Below are positions 17,382 to 26,990 of a stretch of 64,000 bases of DNA, one piece after another. The stretch spans positions 682,001-746,000 of the forward strand of contig NZ_CP012196.1 in the NCBI RefSeq assembly GCF_001190745.1, read 5' to 3'. The position numbers and the translations under genes are program-made. Each line of letters begins with the position of its first letter. The stretch's first letter is position 1. This DNA is from Campylobacter gracilis. GTDB taxonomy: Bacteria > Campylobacterota > Campylobacteria > Campylobacterales > Campylobacteraceae. The notes beneath the pieces are model-generated. The model was given only the letters and a program-made list of their open reading frames with translations, ran no database searches and was not told where the DNA came from.

Positions 17382-19416
17382 TGCTATAAAGTATGCAATC
17401 AATTTCTTTGTTGCGTTATTGGTTGTAGTACAAGTTATATTTTTTGTATATGGAATTTTTACAGATTTTAAACTAATTAATGAATTTAAAAATATAGATG
17501 AAGAGACACTAGTGGGTGACAAATTTGTTAAAAATAGTGAATATATAAAACAGAATTTAATCTTTGAACCTCTAAAATCATCTATGTATCAATATAATTC
17601 TTATAACGATATAGTTTCAAAATGTAAATCCATATCTAGCGGTTGTAAATATAGTGTAATTCATGGCGATGCTCATAATTCACAATTTGCTACTTTATAT
17701 AATAGAGATTATAATATAACCATGTTTGATGCCCTAATAAATCCTAGTAGTAATAGTTCTGCCAATGCTATAGTTAATACTTTGATGAATTATAATGATA
17801 GAACAAAAAACCAAGATACTGGCGCTTGGGATGCGTATCCTTTATTTTGGGCAGACTCTCTGGACAAGCTGCAGGAAAAAGTAGATTTTATTGCAAACAA
17901 TCTTTATGAGCAGCAAACACAACTTATAAATCGCTATTTTTGGCATGAAGCCCCCTTTATGTTGAATGCCGTAAATGAACTAAATCTAGGTAGAGATAAA
18001 TCTGAAATTTTTTCTCAGTATGGATTTTTGAGTGCCTACACGGTAAAATTTATTATGCAAAGCTTGGGAGGCATAAACGTAGAGAATTTTGACAAGGCAA
18101 AGAATATAATTAATTTAATATATTATATTATTTCTATAGTATTTATAATTTTATTTACTAAAAATTATTTTATTAGATTTATTTTTATAATTCTCTTTAG
18201 CATATATTTTTTTAGCATAGGGTTTCATTCTTATCATTTTGCTCCAACGCATGTCTATATTAGGCATTTCTTTGATATTTTAATAGCATTAATGCTTTTT
18301 TGGTCTATGGAATTTAAAGAATTGAGATTGTATTACGTAGCTATAGTCTTTGCATTGGGGATTTTATCTATACTTTTAGTAAAGGATTTTGGACTATTCC
18401 TATTTTTATCTATAGTTGGTACTTTTATAATAAAATATGTATTAGAATTTATCGAGCGCAGAAGGGTTGATCTAAAAGAACTTTGGATCTTTATAATTTT
18501 TATATTATTTAGCATAATTGCTTGTATAAAATATCCACTCATGGATAATCCATCTACGAAATACTTTTTAGATGGCTTTTATTCTCTCCCTATCAGTATG
18601 CCAATTTACATGCTATTATTATTTGCTATATCTCTGCTTTGGCTCGGGCTTATATGGTTTTATGTGGAGCTTAAAAGATCGAATTATCTTTTAAGCTATA
18701 TATTTTTACTTTTCTATACTGAATTTTTATGTGTTTTTTTTGTATGGAAAGGGAATTTTGATAATATAAATTTTGCTATCATTACTTTGCCTATGTTGAT
18801 ACTATTTCATTTCATAGTTAAAAGAGTTAGAGATATTTTATATATTATAATAGTACCTATACTCATATTTGCTTATGCCAAATACTGCTATGAATATATA
18901 TCCCAAATGACACTATATGAAAATACTTTTGCCACACACAGAAATTATAAATGGGATCATGAAAGAGCAGGTGGTATTATTACTACCTATTCATTTGAGC
19001 GCTTTGATGATGCTTTAAGACTTATAAACAAGTACTCTAAAAATTCAAATGAGTTATATATGATATCCAAATATGACAATATGTTACAATTCTTTAGTAA
19101 AAAATATAGTGGATTAAAGTATTTTGAACTAAAATCCTTTATAGTCACAGATAATGAATACAATGAAGTTTTAGATCTCATAAATTCCAAAGCCGATATC
19201 TTATATGTTGATACTGACATTTTTAATGTATATTATAAAGAGCTAAAAGAGAGACGTTTTTTCGATGTTTATAATAATCAATGGCTACCAAACGATGTTA
19301 TGCGGCGAATTATACAATTAAAAATATTACTAAATCTTTTTGATGATGTTCGCGATAAATATGAGCTGGTAGAGCACGGTAAATTAATAGATGTGTATAA
19401 AAGGAAAAAAGAATAA
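17374..19416 (+). CDS. Large polytopic membrane protein with periplasmic N-terminal domain
   Basis: A 680-residue protein with one helix at about residues 8-28, a soluble stretch of about 200 residues, then about ten helices and a soluble C-terminal segment ending ELVEHGKLIDVYKRKK. HEAPFMLNAVNEL and SQYGFLSAY in the loop before the helix bundle recall GT-C-type glycosyltransferases, but no diagnostic signature is complete. It is not closely related to the two paralogues upstream. A good RBS (GGAGGAAG) precedes the ATG. It may be an additional lipid-linked glycosyltransferase or polymerase of the locus. Function is not established. Confidence 0.65.
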   Translation: MNNAIKYAINFFVALLVVVQVIFFVYGIFTDFKLINEFKNIDEETLVGDKFVKNSEYIKQNLIFEPLKSSMYQYNSYNDIVSKCKSISSGCKYSVIHGDAHNSQFATLYNRDYNITMFDALINPSSNSSANAIVNTLMNYNDRTKNQDTGAWDAYPLFWADSLDKLQEKVDFIANNLYEQQTQLINRYFWHEAPFMLNAVNELNLGRDKSEIFSQYGFLSAYTVKFIMQSLGGINVENFDKAKNIINLIYYIISIVFIILFTKNYFIRFIFIILFSIYFFSIGFHSYHFAPTHVYIRHFFDILIALMLFWSMEFKELRLYYVAIVFALGILSILLVKDFGLFLFLSIVGTFIIKYVLEFIERRRVDLKELWIFIIFILFSIIACIKYPLMDNPSTKYFLDGFYSLPISMPIYMLLLFAISLLWLGLIWFYVELKRSNYLLSYIFLLFYTEFLCVFFVWKGNFDNINFAIITLPMLILFHFIVKRVRDILYIIIVPILIFAYAKYCYEYISQMTLYENTFATHRNYKWDHERAGGIITTYSFERFDDALRLINKYSKNSNELYMISKYDNMLQFFSKKYSGLKYFELKSFIVTDNEYNEVLDLINSKADILYVDTDIFNVYYKELKERRFFDVYNNQWLPNDVMRRIIQLKILLNLFDDVRDKYELVEHGKLIDVYKRKKE

Positions 19417-19481
19417 TTTTAATATGTAGTTTGTAGTTAATCGATTTTGGTTAAAAAGATATCGATATTTGGAAGGATTCC

Positions 19482-20618
19482 ATGACGAAAAGAAAAATTT
19501 TAATAGTATTTGGAACGCGTCCGGAGGCCATTAAGATGGCTCTGTTGATAAAGGAATTTCAAAAGCACGCGGAATTTGAAGTGAAGGTTTGCGTCACGGC
19601 GCAGCACAGACAGATGCTTGATCAGGTTCTGGAATTCTTTGAGATAAAGCCTGATTTTGATCTAAATTTAATGAAGCAAGGGCAGGATCTGTACGATATT
19701 ACGTCAGGCGTTTTGCTTGGTATGCGCAATGTATTTAGCAAATATTCCCCGGACATCGTGTTTGTGCATGGAGATACGACTACTACTTATGCCGTTTCTT
19801 TGGCGGCGTATTATCAAAAAATAGATGTTGCTCACGTAGAAGCTGGACTTAGGACGCATAATATCTATTCACCGTTTCCTGAAGAGATAAATAGGCAGAT
19901 GACGGGGCTCATAGCTAAATATCACTTCGCGCCGACTGCCGATGCGAGAGACAATCTCTTAAAAGAAGGCAAAGATTCAAGAAATATAGTTGTTAGTGGC
20001 AACACCGTTATAGACGCGCTTTTGTGGACGATAGATAAAATCGAAAACGACGAGCTGCTAAAAAATAAAATTTTATCCTTTATAAATTCCAAATATAAGC
20101 TTAGTGATAGAAAATTTATTCTCGTTACAGGACACAGACGAGAGAATTTCGGAGAAGGCTTTGTTAATATTTGTGAGGCTTTACGTGAAATAGCGCTAAA
20201 AAATGAAAATATCGACATCGTTTATCCCGTGCATCTAAATCCAAATGTAAGAAAGCCTGTGGGAGAAATTTTATCGGGTATTCCGAATATATTTTTAATT
20301 GATCCGCTAGAGTATGATAGTTTTGTCTATCTTATGAGCAAGTCATATATGATAGTAACAGATAGCGGCGGCATCCAGGAGGAGGCACCGAGCCTTTGCA
20401 AGCCCGTTTTAGTTATCAGAGAAACTACCGAAAGACCTGAAGGGATAAGGGCAGGATGCGTTAAGCTTATCGGCACCAAGCGCGAAAATATCATAAAAGA
20501 GGTGCAAAAATTATTAAATTTAAAAGATGAATATGATAAAATGAGTAAAAGTGTAAGCCCGTATGGCGACGGTAAAGCTTGCAAAAAAATACTAGAATTT
20601 TTAAAAGGAATATTGTGA
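19482..20618 (+). CDS. wecB: UDP-N-acetylglucosamine 2-epimerase
   Basis: Non-hydrolysing epimerase that converts UDP-GlcNAc to UDP-ManNAc in the cytoplasm. The 378-residue length is standard. Family motifs are intact: FGTRPEAIKM (about residues 9-18), VHGDTTTT (about 95-102), HVEAGLRT, GHRRENFGEG and DSGGIQEEAPSL. GGAAGGA lies just upstream of the ATG. The 65-base gap before it is one of the few in the locus and could hold an internal promoter, though I see no clear -10. With the next gene it supplies UDP-ManNAcA. Confidence 0.96.
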   Translation: MTKRKILIVFGTRPEAIKMALLIKEFQKHAEFEVKVCVTAQHRQMLDQVLEFFEIKPDFDLNLMKQGQDLYDITSGVLLGMRNVFSKYSPDIVFVHGDTTTTYAVSLAAYYQKIDVAHVEAGLRTHNIYSPFPEEINRQMTGLIAKYHFAPTADARDNLLKEGKDSRNIVVSGNTVIDALLWTIDKIENDELLKNKILSFINSKYKLSDRKFILVTGHRRENFGEGFVNICEALREIALKNENIDIVYPVHLNPNVRKPVGEILSGIPNIFLIDPLEYDSFVYLMSKSYMIVTDSGGIQEEAPSLCKPVLVIRETTERPEGIRAGCVKLIGTKRENIIKEVQKLLNLKDEYDKMSKSVSPYGDGKACKKILEFLKGIL

Positions 20619-21814
20619 AAAAAGTTTGCATCTTAGGTCTTGGATATATAGGGCTACCGACGGCGGCACTTTTGGCAAATAGGGGATATAAAATCCATGG
20701 CGTTGATGTGGTGCAGAGCGTCGTAGATACGATCAATGAGGGTAAAATTCATATCGTAGAGCAAGGGCTCGGGGAGCTTGTAAAAAAATCAGTAGAAAGC
20801 GGAAATTTAAAAGCAGACGTTAAGCCTGATTTCGCAGACGTTTTTATCATAGCTGTTCCGACGCCGTTTCGAGACGGATACGTGCCAAATATCGATTATG
20901 TCATAAGTGCGGCAAAATCTATAATACCATACGTAAAAGACGATAATATGGTCGTTTTAGAATCCACTTCACCAGTAGGTACTACCGAAAAGATAGGTGA
21001 AATTTTAAAAAATGGCGGTATTGATATTTCTAAAATTTATATCGCTCACTGCCCTGAGAGAGTTTTGCCGGGTAAAATTTTAAAAGAGCTTACGCAAAAC
21101 GATAGAATCGTGGGTGGAACTACAAAAATTGCTACTAAAAAAATAGCGGAATTTTACGCAGAATTCGTAGAAGGTGAAATTTTACAGACTGACTCAAAGA
21201 CTGCAGAGATGTCAAAGCTTACAGAGAATTCTTTCCGCGACGTAAACATAGCCTTTGCAAACGAGCTTAGTATTTTGTGCGATAAATTTGGCATCAATGT
21301 TTGGGAGCTTATCTCGCTAGCAAACCGTCATCCGCGAGTTAATATTTTAAACCCAGGCTGCGGCGTAGGCGGGCACTGCATAGCGGTCGATCCATGGTTT
21401 ATAGTGCATGCGGGCGGCTACGAAGCAAGGCTGATCAAATCTGCAAGGGAGGTCAATGATCACAAAGCTGAGTGGTGTATTGAAAAAATCAAAAACGCCG
21501 CTTTGAAATTTGAGCTGCAAAATGGCAAAAAGCCTAAAGTTGCGTGCATGGGACTTGCTTTTAAGCCCGACATCGACGATTTGCGGGAGTCACCTGCGCT
21601 AAATATAACCAGACGCCTGATCGCAGACGGCGTCGATGTGGTCGCCGTGGAGCCCAATATCAAGGCTCACAAGGATTTTGAGATAGCGGATTACAAAAAG
21701 GCTATTGAAATTTCGGACATTATCGTATTTTTAGTCGGACATAAGGAATTTAAAGGACTAAAAATAGAAAAAGAAGTTTTGGATTTTTGCGGCGTACGAA
21801 ATACTAATATTTAA
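20615..21814 (+). CDS. wecC: UDP-N-acetyl-D-mannosamine dehydrogenase
   Basis: NAD-dependent four-electron oxidation of UDP-ManNAc to UDP-ManNAcA, a uronic acid donor. I chose the GTG at 20615, which overlaps the wecB stop and has AAGGAA upstream; it gives MKKVCILGLGYIG with the Rossmann glycines at once. The catalytic Cys lies in CGVGGHCIAVDP (about residue 256), and LAFKPDIDDLRESP is the typical C-terminal substrate motif. The 399-residue length is normal. Pairing with wecB makes the pathway assignment firm. Confidence 0.95.
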   Translation: MKKVCILGLGYIGLPTAALLANRGYKIHGVDVVQSVVDTINEGKIHIVEQGLGELVKKSVESGNLKADVKPDFADVFIIAVPTPFRDGYVPNIDYVISAAKSIIPYVKDDNMVVLESTSPVGTTEKIGEILKNGGIDISKIYIAHCPERVLPGKILKELTQNDRIVGGTTKIATKKIAEFYAEFVEGEILQTDSKTAEMSKLTENSFRDVNIAFANELSILCDKFGINVWELISLANRHPRVNILNPGCGVGGHCIAVDPWFIVHAGGYEARLIKSAREVNDHKAEWCIEKIKNAALKFELQNGKKPKVACMGLAFKPDIDDLRESPALNITRRLIADGVDVVAVEPNIKAHKDFEIADYKKAIEISDIIVFLVGHKEFKGLKIEKEVLDFCGVRNTNI

Positions 21815-21834
21815 TATTTTTTAAGGTATGATTA

Positions 21835-23961
21835 ATGATACAAGCAATAGTTAAAAAAGGTAAAGTTTTAGCAGAGCAGATCCCGGCTCCGAGCGTTTCA
21901 AAAGGATGCGTTCTTATAAAAGTAGTAAATAGCTGCATATCGGCGGGCACCGAGATAAGCGGCGTATCAAATAGCGGAAAGAGTCTGATAAAGCGAGCCT
22001 TAGAACAGCCCGAAAACGTAAAAAAAGTCATCAATATGATAAAATCAGACGGCATCGCAAACGCCTATGCGAAGGTAAAGGGCAAGCTTGATAGCGGTAG
22101 CCCGACCGGCTATTCGCTTAGCGGCGTCGTCATAGCAGTCGGAGAGGGCGTTTTAAATTTTAAAATCGGAGATCGCGTCACCGCAGCCGGTGCAGGGCTT
22201 GCGAACCACGCAGAATACGTAGACGTGCCCAAAAATTTAGTTATGAAAATGCCGCAGAACATGGACTTTGAGCGGGCTTGCACCGTGACGCTGGGCGGTA
22301 TAGCGATGCAAGGCGTTAGGCGGATCGATCTAAGGTTGGGCGAGACCTGCGTAGTGGTCGGTGCGGGGATCTTAGGGCTTCTTGCGGTGCAGATGCTTAA
22401 AATTTCAGGCGTAAGGGTTGCGGTCAGCGATTTTGACGATAGGCGCTTGCAGATAGCTAAAGAATACGGCGCCGAGCTCGTTATAAACCCGTCAAGAGAT
22501 GATTTGCTGGGCGTCGTTTCGTCTTGGAGCGGCGGATACGGCGCTGACGGCGTGCTATTTACCGCCGCTACGAGCAGTAGCGAGCCGCTATCGCAAAGTT
22601 TTCAGATGTGCAAGAAAAAGGGCAGAGTGGTGCTCGTAGGCGTTGCCGGCATGCAGATAAATAGAGAGGATATGTATAAAAAGGAGCTTGATTTTCTTAT
22701 CTCCACCTCCTATGGGCCGGGCCGCTACGATAAGAGCTACGAAGAGGGAGGGCTTGATTATCCGTTTAGTTACGTCAGATGGACCGAAAACCGAAATATG
22801 AGCGAGTATCTAAGGCTGGTAAATGAAAATTTGATCAAGCTAGATAAGCTCATAGACGCAAAATACCCTATCGAGCAGGTAACGGAGGCGTTTGAGTCGC
22901 TACAGACTTCGCAGAATAAGCCGCTTATGGTTTTGCTTGACTATGGCGAGGCAAATTTAACCGAGCTTGATAACTATCTAAATCACGATAAAAAAATCAT
23001 CATAAGTTCCGCGCCAGTAAACAGGGATGTGATAAACGTTGCGTTCGTCGGAGTCGGCGGATTTGCCACTGGTATGCACTTGCCTAATATCTCAAAGCTT
23101 ATGGATAAGTATAAAATTTACGCGATAATGAACCGAAGCGGACATAAAGCAAAGGCGGTGGCGCAGCAATACGGAGCGAACTACGCTACTTCAAATTTAG
23201 ACGATATTTTAAACGACAAAAATGTCGATCTTGTGATCATCTCCACAAGGCACGATAGCCATGCGGAGCTTACTTTAAAGGCGCTTGAAGCGGGCAAAAA
23301 CGTATTTGTAGAAAAGCCGCTTGCGACAAATAAAGATGAGCTTGAAAAGATAAAGAAATTTTACGAAGTGGGAGGCGACAAGCCCGTTTTATTCGTGGGA
23401 TTTAATAGGCGATTTAGCGCATACGCGCAGGAGATAAAAAAGCACACGAGCGCTAGAATAAATCCGATGATAATCAGATACAGGATGAATGCCGGCTACA
23501 TACCGATGGATCACTGGGTGCATGAAAACGGCGGCAGGATGGTGGGCGAAGCGTGCCATATAATAGATCTGATGACGGCACTAACGGGCAGCGAGATACA
23601 GAGCGTATTTTCGCAGTCCATCACGCCGAGTAACGAAAAATATAGCGCCGAGGATAACAAATCCATCGTCTTAAAATACAAAGACGGCTCGGTAGCAAAT
23701 ATCGAATATTTCGCAAACGGTAGCAAGGAGCTAAGCAAGGAATTTATGGAGATCCACTTTGACGGCAAGAGCATCGTTTTGGATGACTATAAAAGTCTTA
23801 AAGGATACGGGGTGAGGGTGAAAGAAATTTCAACGAACGTAAGCCAGAAAGGGCAGCTTGAGGAGCTTGAGGTGTTATTTGAGACTCTAAAAAAAGGCAA
23901 AGGCTGGCCGATAGAGCTTTGGGATATGGTGCAGACGACGGAGATTTCGTTTTTGATATAA
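21835..23961 (+). CDS. Bi-domain oxidoreductase (MDR alcohol-dehydrogenase fold plus Gfo/Idh/MocA)
   Basis: A 708-residue fusion. Residues about 1-370 are a medium-chain dehydrogenase with VVVGAGILGLLAVQ as nucleotide-binding glycines; the structural-zinc cysteines are not evident. Residues about 395-708 are a Gfo/Idh/MocA dehydrogenase with VAFVGVGGFATGMH and the EKPLA active-site motif (about 492). Such fusions recur in polysaccharide loci, often near heparinase-type proteins, as here. Likely role: oxidation/reduction or epimerisation of a sugar nucleotide or polymer-linked sugar. The substrate is unknown. Confidence 0.9.
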   Translation: MIQAIVKKGKVLAEQIPAPSVSKGCVLIKVVNSCISAGTEISGVSNSGKSLIKRALEQPENVKKVINMIKSDGIANAYAKVKGKLDSGSPTGYSLSGVVIAVGEGVLNFKIGDRVTAAGAGLANHAEYVDVPKNLVMKMPQNMDFERACTVTLGGIAMQGVRRIDLRLGETCVVVGAGILGLLAVQMLKISGVRVAVSDFDDRRLQIAKEYGAELVINPSRDDLLGVVSSWSGGYGADGVLFTAATSSSEPLSQSFQMCKKKGRVVLVGVAGMQINREDMYKKELDFLISTSYGPGRYDKSYEEGGLDYPFSYVRWTENRNMSEYLRLVNENLIKLDKLIDAKYPIEQVTEAFESLQTSQNKPLMVLLDYGEANLTELDNYLNHDKKIIISSAPVNRDVINVAFVGVGGFATGMHLPNISKLMDKYKIYAIMNRSGHKAKAVAQQYGANYATSNLDDILNDKNVDLVIISTRHDSHAELTLKALEAGKNVFVEKPLATNKDELEKIKKFYEVGGDKPVLFVGFNRRFSAYAQEIKKHTSARINPMIIRYRMNAGYIPMDHWVHENGGRMVGEACHIIDLMTALTGSEIQSVFSQSITPSNEKYSAEDNKSIVLKYKDGSVANIEYFANGSKELSKEFMEIHFDGKSIVLDDYKSLKGYGVRVKEISTNVSQKGQLEELEVLFETLKKGKGWPIELWDMVQTTEISFLI

Positions 23962-23973
23962 AAGGCTAAATTT

Positions 23974-25251
23974 ATGACCGGTCAAATTTGCAAAAAGATA
24001 AAAAGCAAAATCAAAAATTATATTTTTATCAAAAGAAATTTTAGCGAATATGATAAATTTCAGTGGAGAAGCGCAGAAGAGATAGAGCGTATCAGGACTA
24101 AGAAGCTAAAAGATATAGTAAAAAAGGCGGTTGATTTCGTGCCTTTTTATAAAAATTTGGATTTAAAAATAGATTTTGAAAATTTTAGCTTAGACGAATT
24201 GAAAAAATTTCCGGTTATAAATAAGCAATTAATCAAAGAGAATTTTAAAGATTTTTGCTCTATCAAATTTAACGGAAAAGCATCTCATACGTCAGGATCT
24301 ACTGGGGCTCCGTTTGAATTTAAAGTCCCATATGAAAGCGATGCAATAGAAAAAATTGTAGCGAATAGGGCTTGGGGTATGGGTAAAGATTATGCTTATA
24401 AAAGCGGTGATCCGATAATCGTTTTAAGGACGTATTCGCCAAAAGCAGGCGAGCCGCTTTATAAAATTTCGGGCGATTATTGGTATTTATCCCCGTTTCA
24501 TATTAACGAGTCAAATTTGGCTTTATATTTATCCGTTATCAAAAAGTCAAAAGCCAAAATAATAAGAGGATACGCAAGCTCCATATATATTTTTACGCTA
24601 CTTTTAAAGCAAAAAAACATAAAAATACCTCAAATAAAAACTATAGTAACTTCATCTGAGACGTTACTGCCTGCATATAGAAGCGCGATTGAGGAGTATT
24701 GGGGGTTATCCGTTTTAGACTGGTACGGGCAAAATGAAAGAACTGTAACCGTCCAGCAGTGTTGGGCGGGTAACTATCATAACAATGATGATTACGGGAT
24801 AATAGAACTTAGCGATAAAAATGAAATCATAGCTACTTCTTTAAATAACTACGTAATGCCTTTTATTAGATATAATACCGGCGATAAGGCTATACCTTTA
24901 GACGGTAAAGCGCCGATTTGTCCTTGCGGTAGGCATTTGTCTATTCCTTTTAAAGGGATAGAGGGTAGAAGCGACGATATATTGATTAAAGATGACGGAA
25001 CTAAAGTGCCTTCTATAAATATCTATACCATTATGCATGAGCTAGAGTTTATAAAGCAGTTTCAAATTATCCAATTCAAAAATACTGATATTGTAATAAA
25101 TGCAATTGGTAACCTAGATGATGTAAAAGAGCTATTATTGTGTGATAATATTAGAAATAGACTTGGAAATGTGGCTATTAAAATAAATGTTGTTGACGAG
25201 ATCGAAAGAGACTTATCGACTGGAAAGATTAAAACCATAATTAGGAAATAA
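23974..25251 (+). CDS. PaaK/CapK-like AMP-forming ligase
   Basis: A 425-residue adenylate-forming enzyme of the phenylacetate-CoA ligase type. SHTSGSTGAPF is the ATP P-loop (about residues 106-116), WYGQNERTV matches the YGxTE region, and RYNTGDKA (about 298) is the next signature. CPCGRHL gives a Cys cluster as in PaaK. CapK-type relatives occur in capsule and O-antigen loci, where they may activate an acyl or amino-acid substituent for the polymer. It is two bases from the aminotransferase gene downstream. The actual acid substrate is unknown. Confidence 0.87.
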   Translation: MTGQICKKIKSKIKNYIFIKRNFSEYDKFQWRSAEEIERIRTKKLKDIVKKAVDFVPFYKNLDLKIDFENFSLDELKKFPVINKQLIKENFKDFCSIKFNGKASHTSGSTGAPFEFKVPYESDAIEKIVANRAWGMGKDYAYKSGDPIIVLRTYSPKAGEPLYKISGDYWYLSPFHINESNLALYLSVIKKSKAKIIRGYASSIYIFTLLLKQKNIKIPQIKTIVTSSETLLPAYRSAIEEYWGLSVLDWYGQNERTVTVQQCWAGNYHNNDDYGIIELSDKNEIIATSLNNYVMPFIRYNTGDKAIPLDGKAPICPCGRHLSIPFKGIEGRSDDILIKDDGTKVPSINIYTIMHELEFIKQFQIIQFKNTDIVINAIGNLDDVKELLLCDNIRNRLGNVAIKINVVDEIERDLSTGKIKTIIRK

Positions 25252-25252
25252 A

Positions 25253-26338
25253 ATGTTTGAAAATAAATATATTGCTAAGCTTAAGCCATATAAATTAGCA
25301 TCTCATAAGGTATGGGAACTAAATGATGATGAAATTTTAAAATTGGATTGGAATGAAGCTACTATCCAGCCTTCGCCGAGGGTTAAAGAAACTCTTATTG
25401 AGTTCATAAAAAATGGGCATATTAATTGGTATCCCGATACGAATAATACTTTACTTTTGAAGGAGTTATCGTTGTATTGCGATATCTCGGTTGATAATAT
25501 TCAATATTTTGGCAGTTCTGATTATTTGCACGAATATATTGCTAAAACATTTATTCAAGATAATGACAAAGTACTCATTGTCGCACCAACGTATGATAAT
25601 TTTAGATCTACTATGGAGAGCTGCGGAGGCATAGTAGAATCTTTTTATCTCAATAAAGATTTTACTTTTAGTAATAATTTATTTTGCGCTACTTTAAATA
25701 AGTTTGAGCCTAAAATTGTTTATATATGCAACCCAAATAATCCAACTGGTACCGTTTATAATAATGATTTAATCGAAGGATTGGTGGCTAGATTTCAAAA
25801 TATTTTATTTATCATAGATGAGGCATATTGGGAATTTACGAGTATTACTTGTAAAGATTTGGCTAAAAAATATAATAATATTTTGATTTGTAGGACTTTC
25901 TCTAAGGCATTTGCCTTGGCTAGTTTTAGAATAGGATATGTTATATCGTCGGCGGGCAATATAAATATGATCTCAAAAATTAGGAATCCAAAAAATATTA
26001 CTGCTCTTTCCCAAATAGCTGCTATAGCCGCTTTGCAAAATAAGGAATATATGAAAAAATATGTAAAAGAAGTCAATGATGCAAAATTATTTTTTGATAA
26101 GGGACTTAGAGAGTTAGGATATAATGTATTTGGCATAGGAGGAAATTTTAGTTTAATAAAATTTCAAGATAAAACCTCAAAAAATAAATTTATAGAATTC
26201 TTGGAGATGAATAAGATTTTTATTAGAGATTATGGGCATATACCAAATATGGAAAATTGTGTGAGGATTACTATTGGGACTACTAGGCAAATGGAAAAGG
26301 TGTTGAATATTATTAGAGGTTTGAGGATTGAAAAATAA
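25253..26338 (+). CDS. Class I/II PLP aminotransferase, HisC-like
   Basis: A 361-residue PLP enzyme similar to histidinol-phosphate aminotransferase and threonine-phosphate decarboxylase-type proteins. NPNNPTGTVY, IIDEAYWEF and RTFSKAFALASFRIGY (PLP lysine about K218) are readable. Its place between a PaaK-like ligase and an HAD phosphatase argues for making an amino-containing substituent rather than histidine synthesis. The DNA is AT-rich. It overlaps the next gene by 11 bases. Confidence 0.85.
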   Translation: MFENKYIAKLKPYKLASHKVWELNDDEILKLDWNEATIQPSPRVKETLIEFIKNGHINWYPDTNNTLLLKELSLYCDISVDNIQYFGSSDYLHEYIAKTFIQDNDKVLIVAPTYDNFRSTMESCGGIVESFYLNKDFTFSNNLFCATLNKFEPKIVYICNPNNPTGTVYNNDLIEGLVARFQNILFIIDEAYWEFTSITCKDLAKKYNNILICRTFSKAFALASFRIGYVISSAGNINMISKIRNPKNITALSQIAAIAALQNKEYMKKYVKEVNDAKLFFDKGLRELGYNVFGIGGNFSLIKFQDKTSKNKFIEFLEMNKIFIRDYGHIPNMENCVRITIGTTRQMEKVLNIIRGLRIEK

Positions 26339-26990
26339 GCCCATATTAGCTATTTTTGACTTTTGCGATACTATTTTTGATGGTCAATCAGTTACATTTT
26401 TTTTGAATTTTCTAGAGTCTAAATTACCACTATATAAGAGAATATATGCAAAGGTTATGAAAAAAATCAATAAAATACCGCCATCAAATAGCAAAGAATA
26501 TAAAGAAAATTTAATGCAGGTATTTTATGGTATTGAAGAAGAGACAATCAATAAATATTGCTCTGAATTTTATAGTAAGGTTATTTTAAATAGACTACAT
26601 AAATGTGTCATTGAAGCACTTTTATATCATAAAAAAGAGAGGCATATAATCGCAATTGTGTCTGGTGGATTTGATATATATTTGAAATATTTTGCAAGAG
26701 ATTATGGCATAGATTATTTAATATGCACAAAATTAGAATTTAAAAGTGGTATTTTTGTTTCAAAAATACTTGGCGATGAGTGCCTAGGGAATGGGAAATT
26801 AGAATTATTAAGTAAAAATTTAAATCTGAGCGACTACGATTTACTTAATTCTTTTTGTTATAGTGATAGTCGGAGCGATTTACCATTATTTTCTTTAGTG
26901 GGAAATAAAGTAATCGTAAAAAATAATCAAGATATCAGTTGGGCGAATGATAGCTTTCAAATTTTAGAGGTAGACAGAAAATATGCTTAA
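26328..26990 (+). CDS. HAD family IB phosphatase (phosphoserine phosphatase-like)
   Basis: A 220-residue hydrolase. Motif I is DFCDT (nucleophile D11, acid D14), motif II SGGF, and motif IV CYSDSRSDLPL. The TTG start with GAGG upstream lies inside the end of the aminotransferase gene, indicating coupling. It could dephosphorylate a phospho-amino acid or phospho-alcohol made by the neighbouring aminotransferase. A T8 run at 26397-26404 falls within codons for TFFLN and is a possible slippage site, although no evidence of variation is visible here. Confidence 0.85.
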   Translation: MKNKPILAIFDFCDTIFDGQSVTFFLNFLESKLPLYKRIYAKVMKKINKIPPSNSKEYKENLMQVFYGIEEETINKYCSEFYSKVILNRLHKCVIEALLYHKKERHIIAIVSGGFDIYLKYFARDYGIDYLICTKLEFKSGIFVSKILGDECLGNGKLELLSKNLNLSDYDLLNSFCYSDSRSDLPLFSLVGNKVIVKNNQDISWANDSFQILEVDRKYA

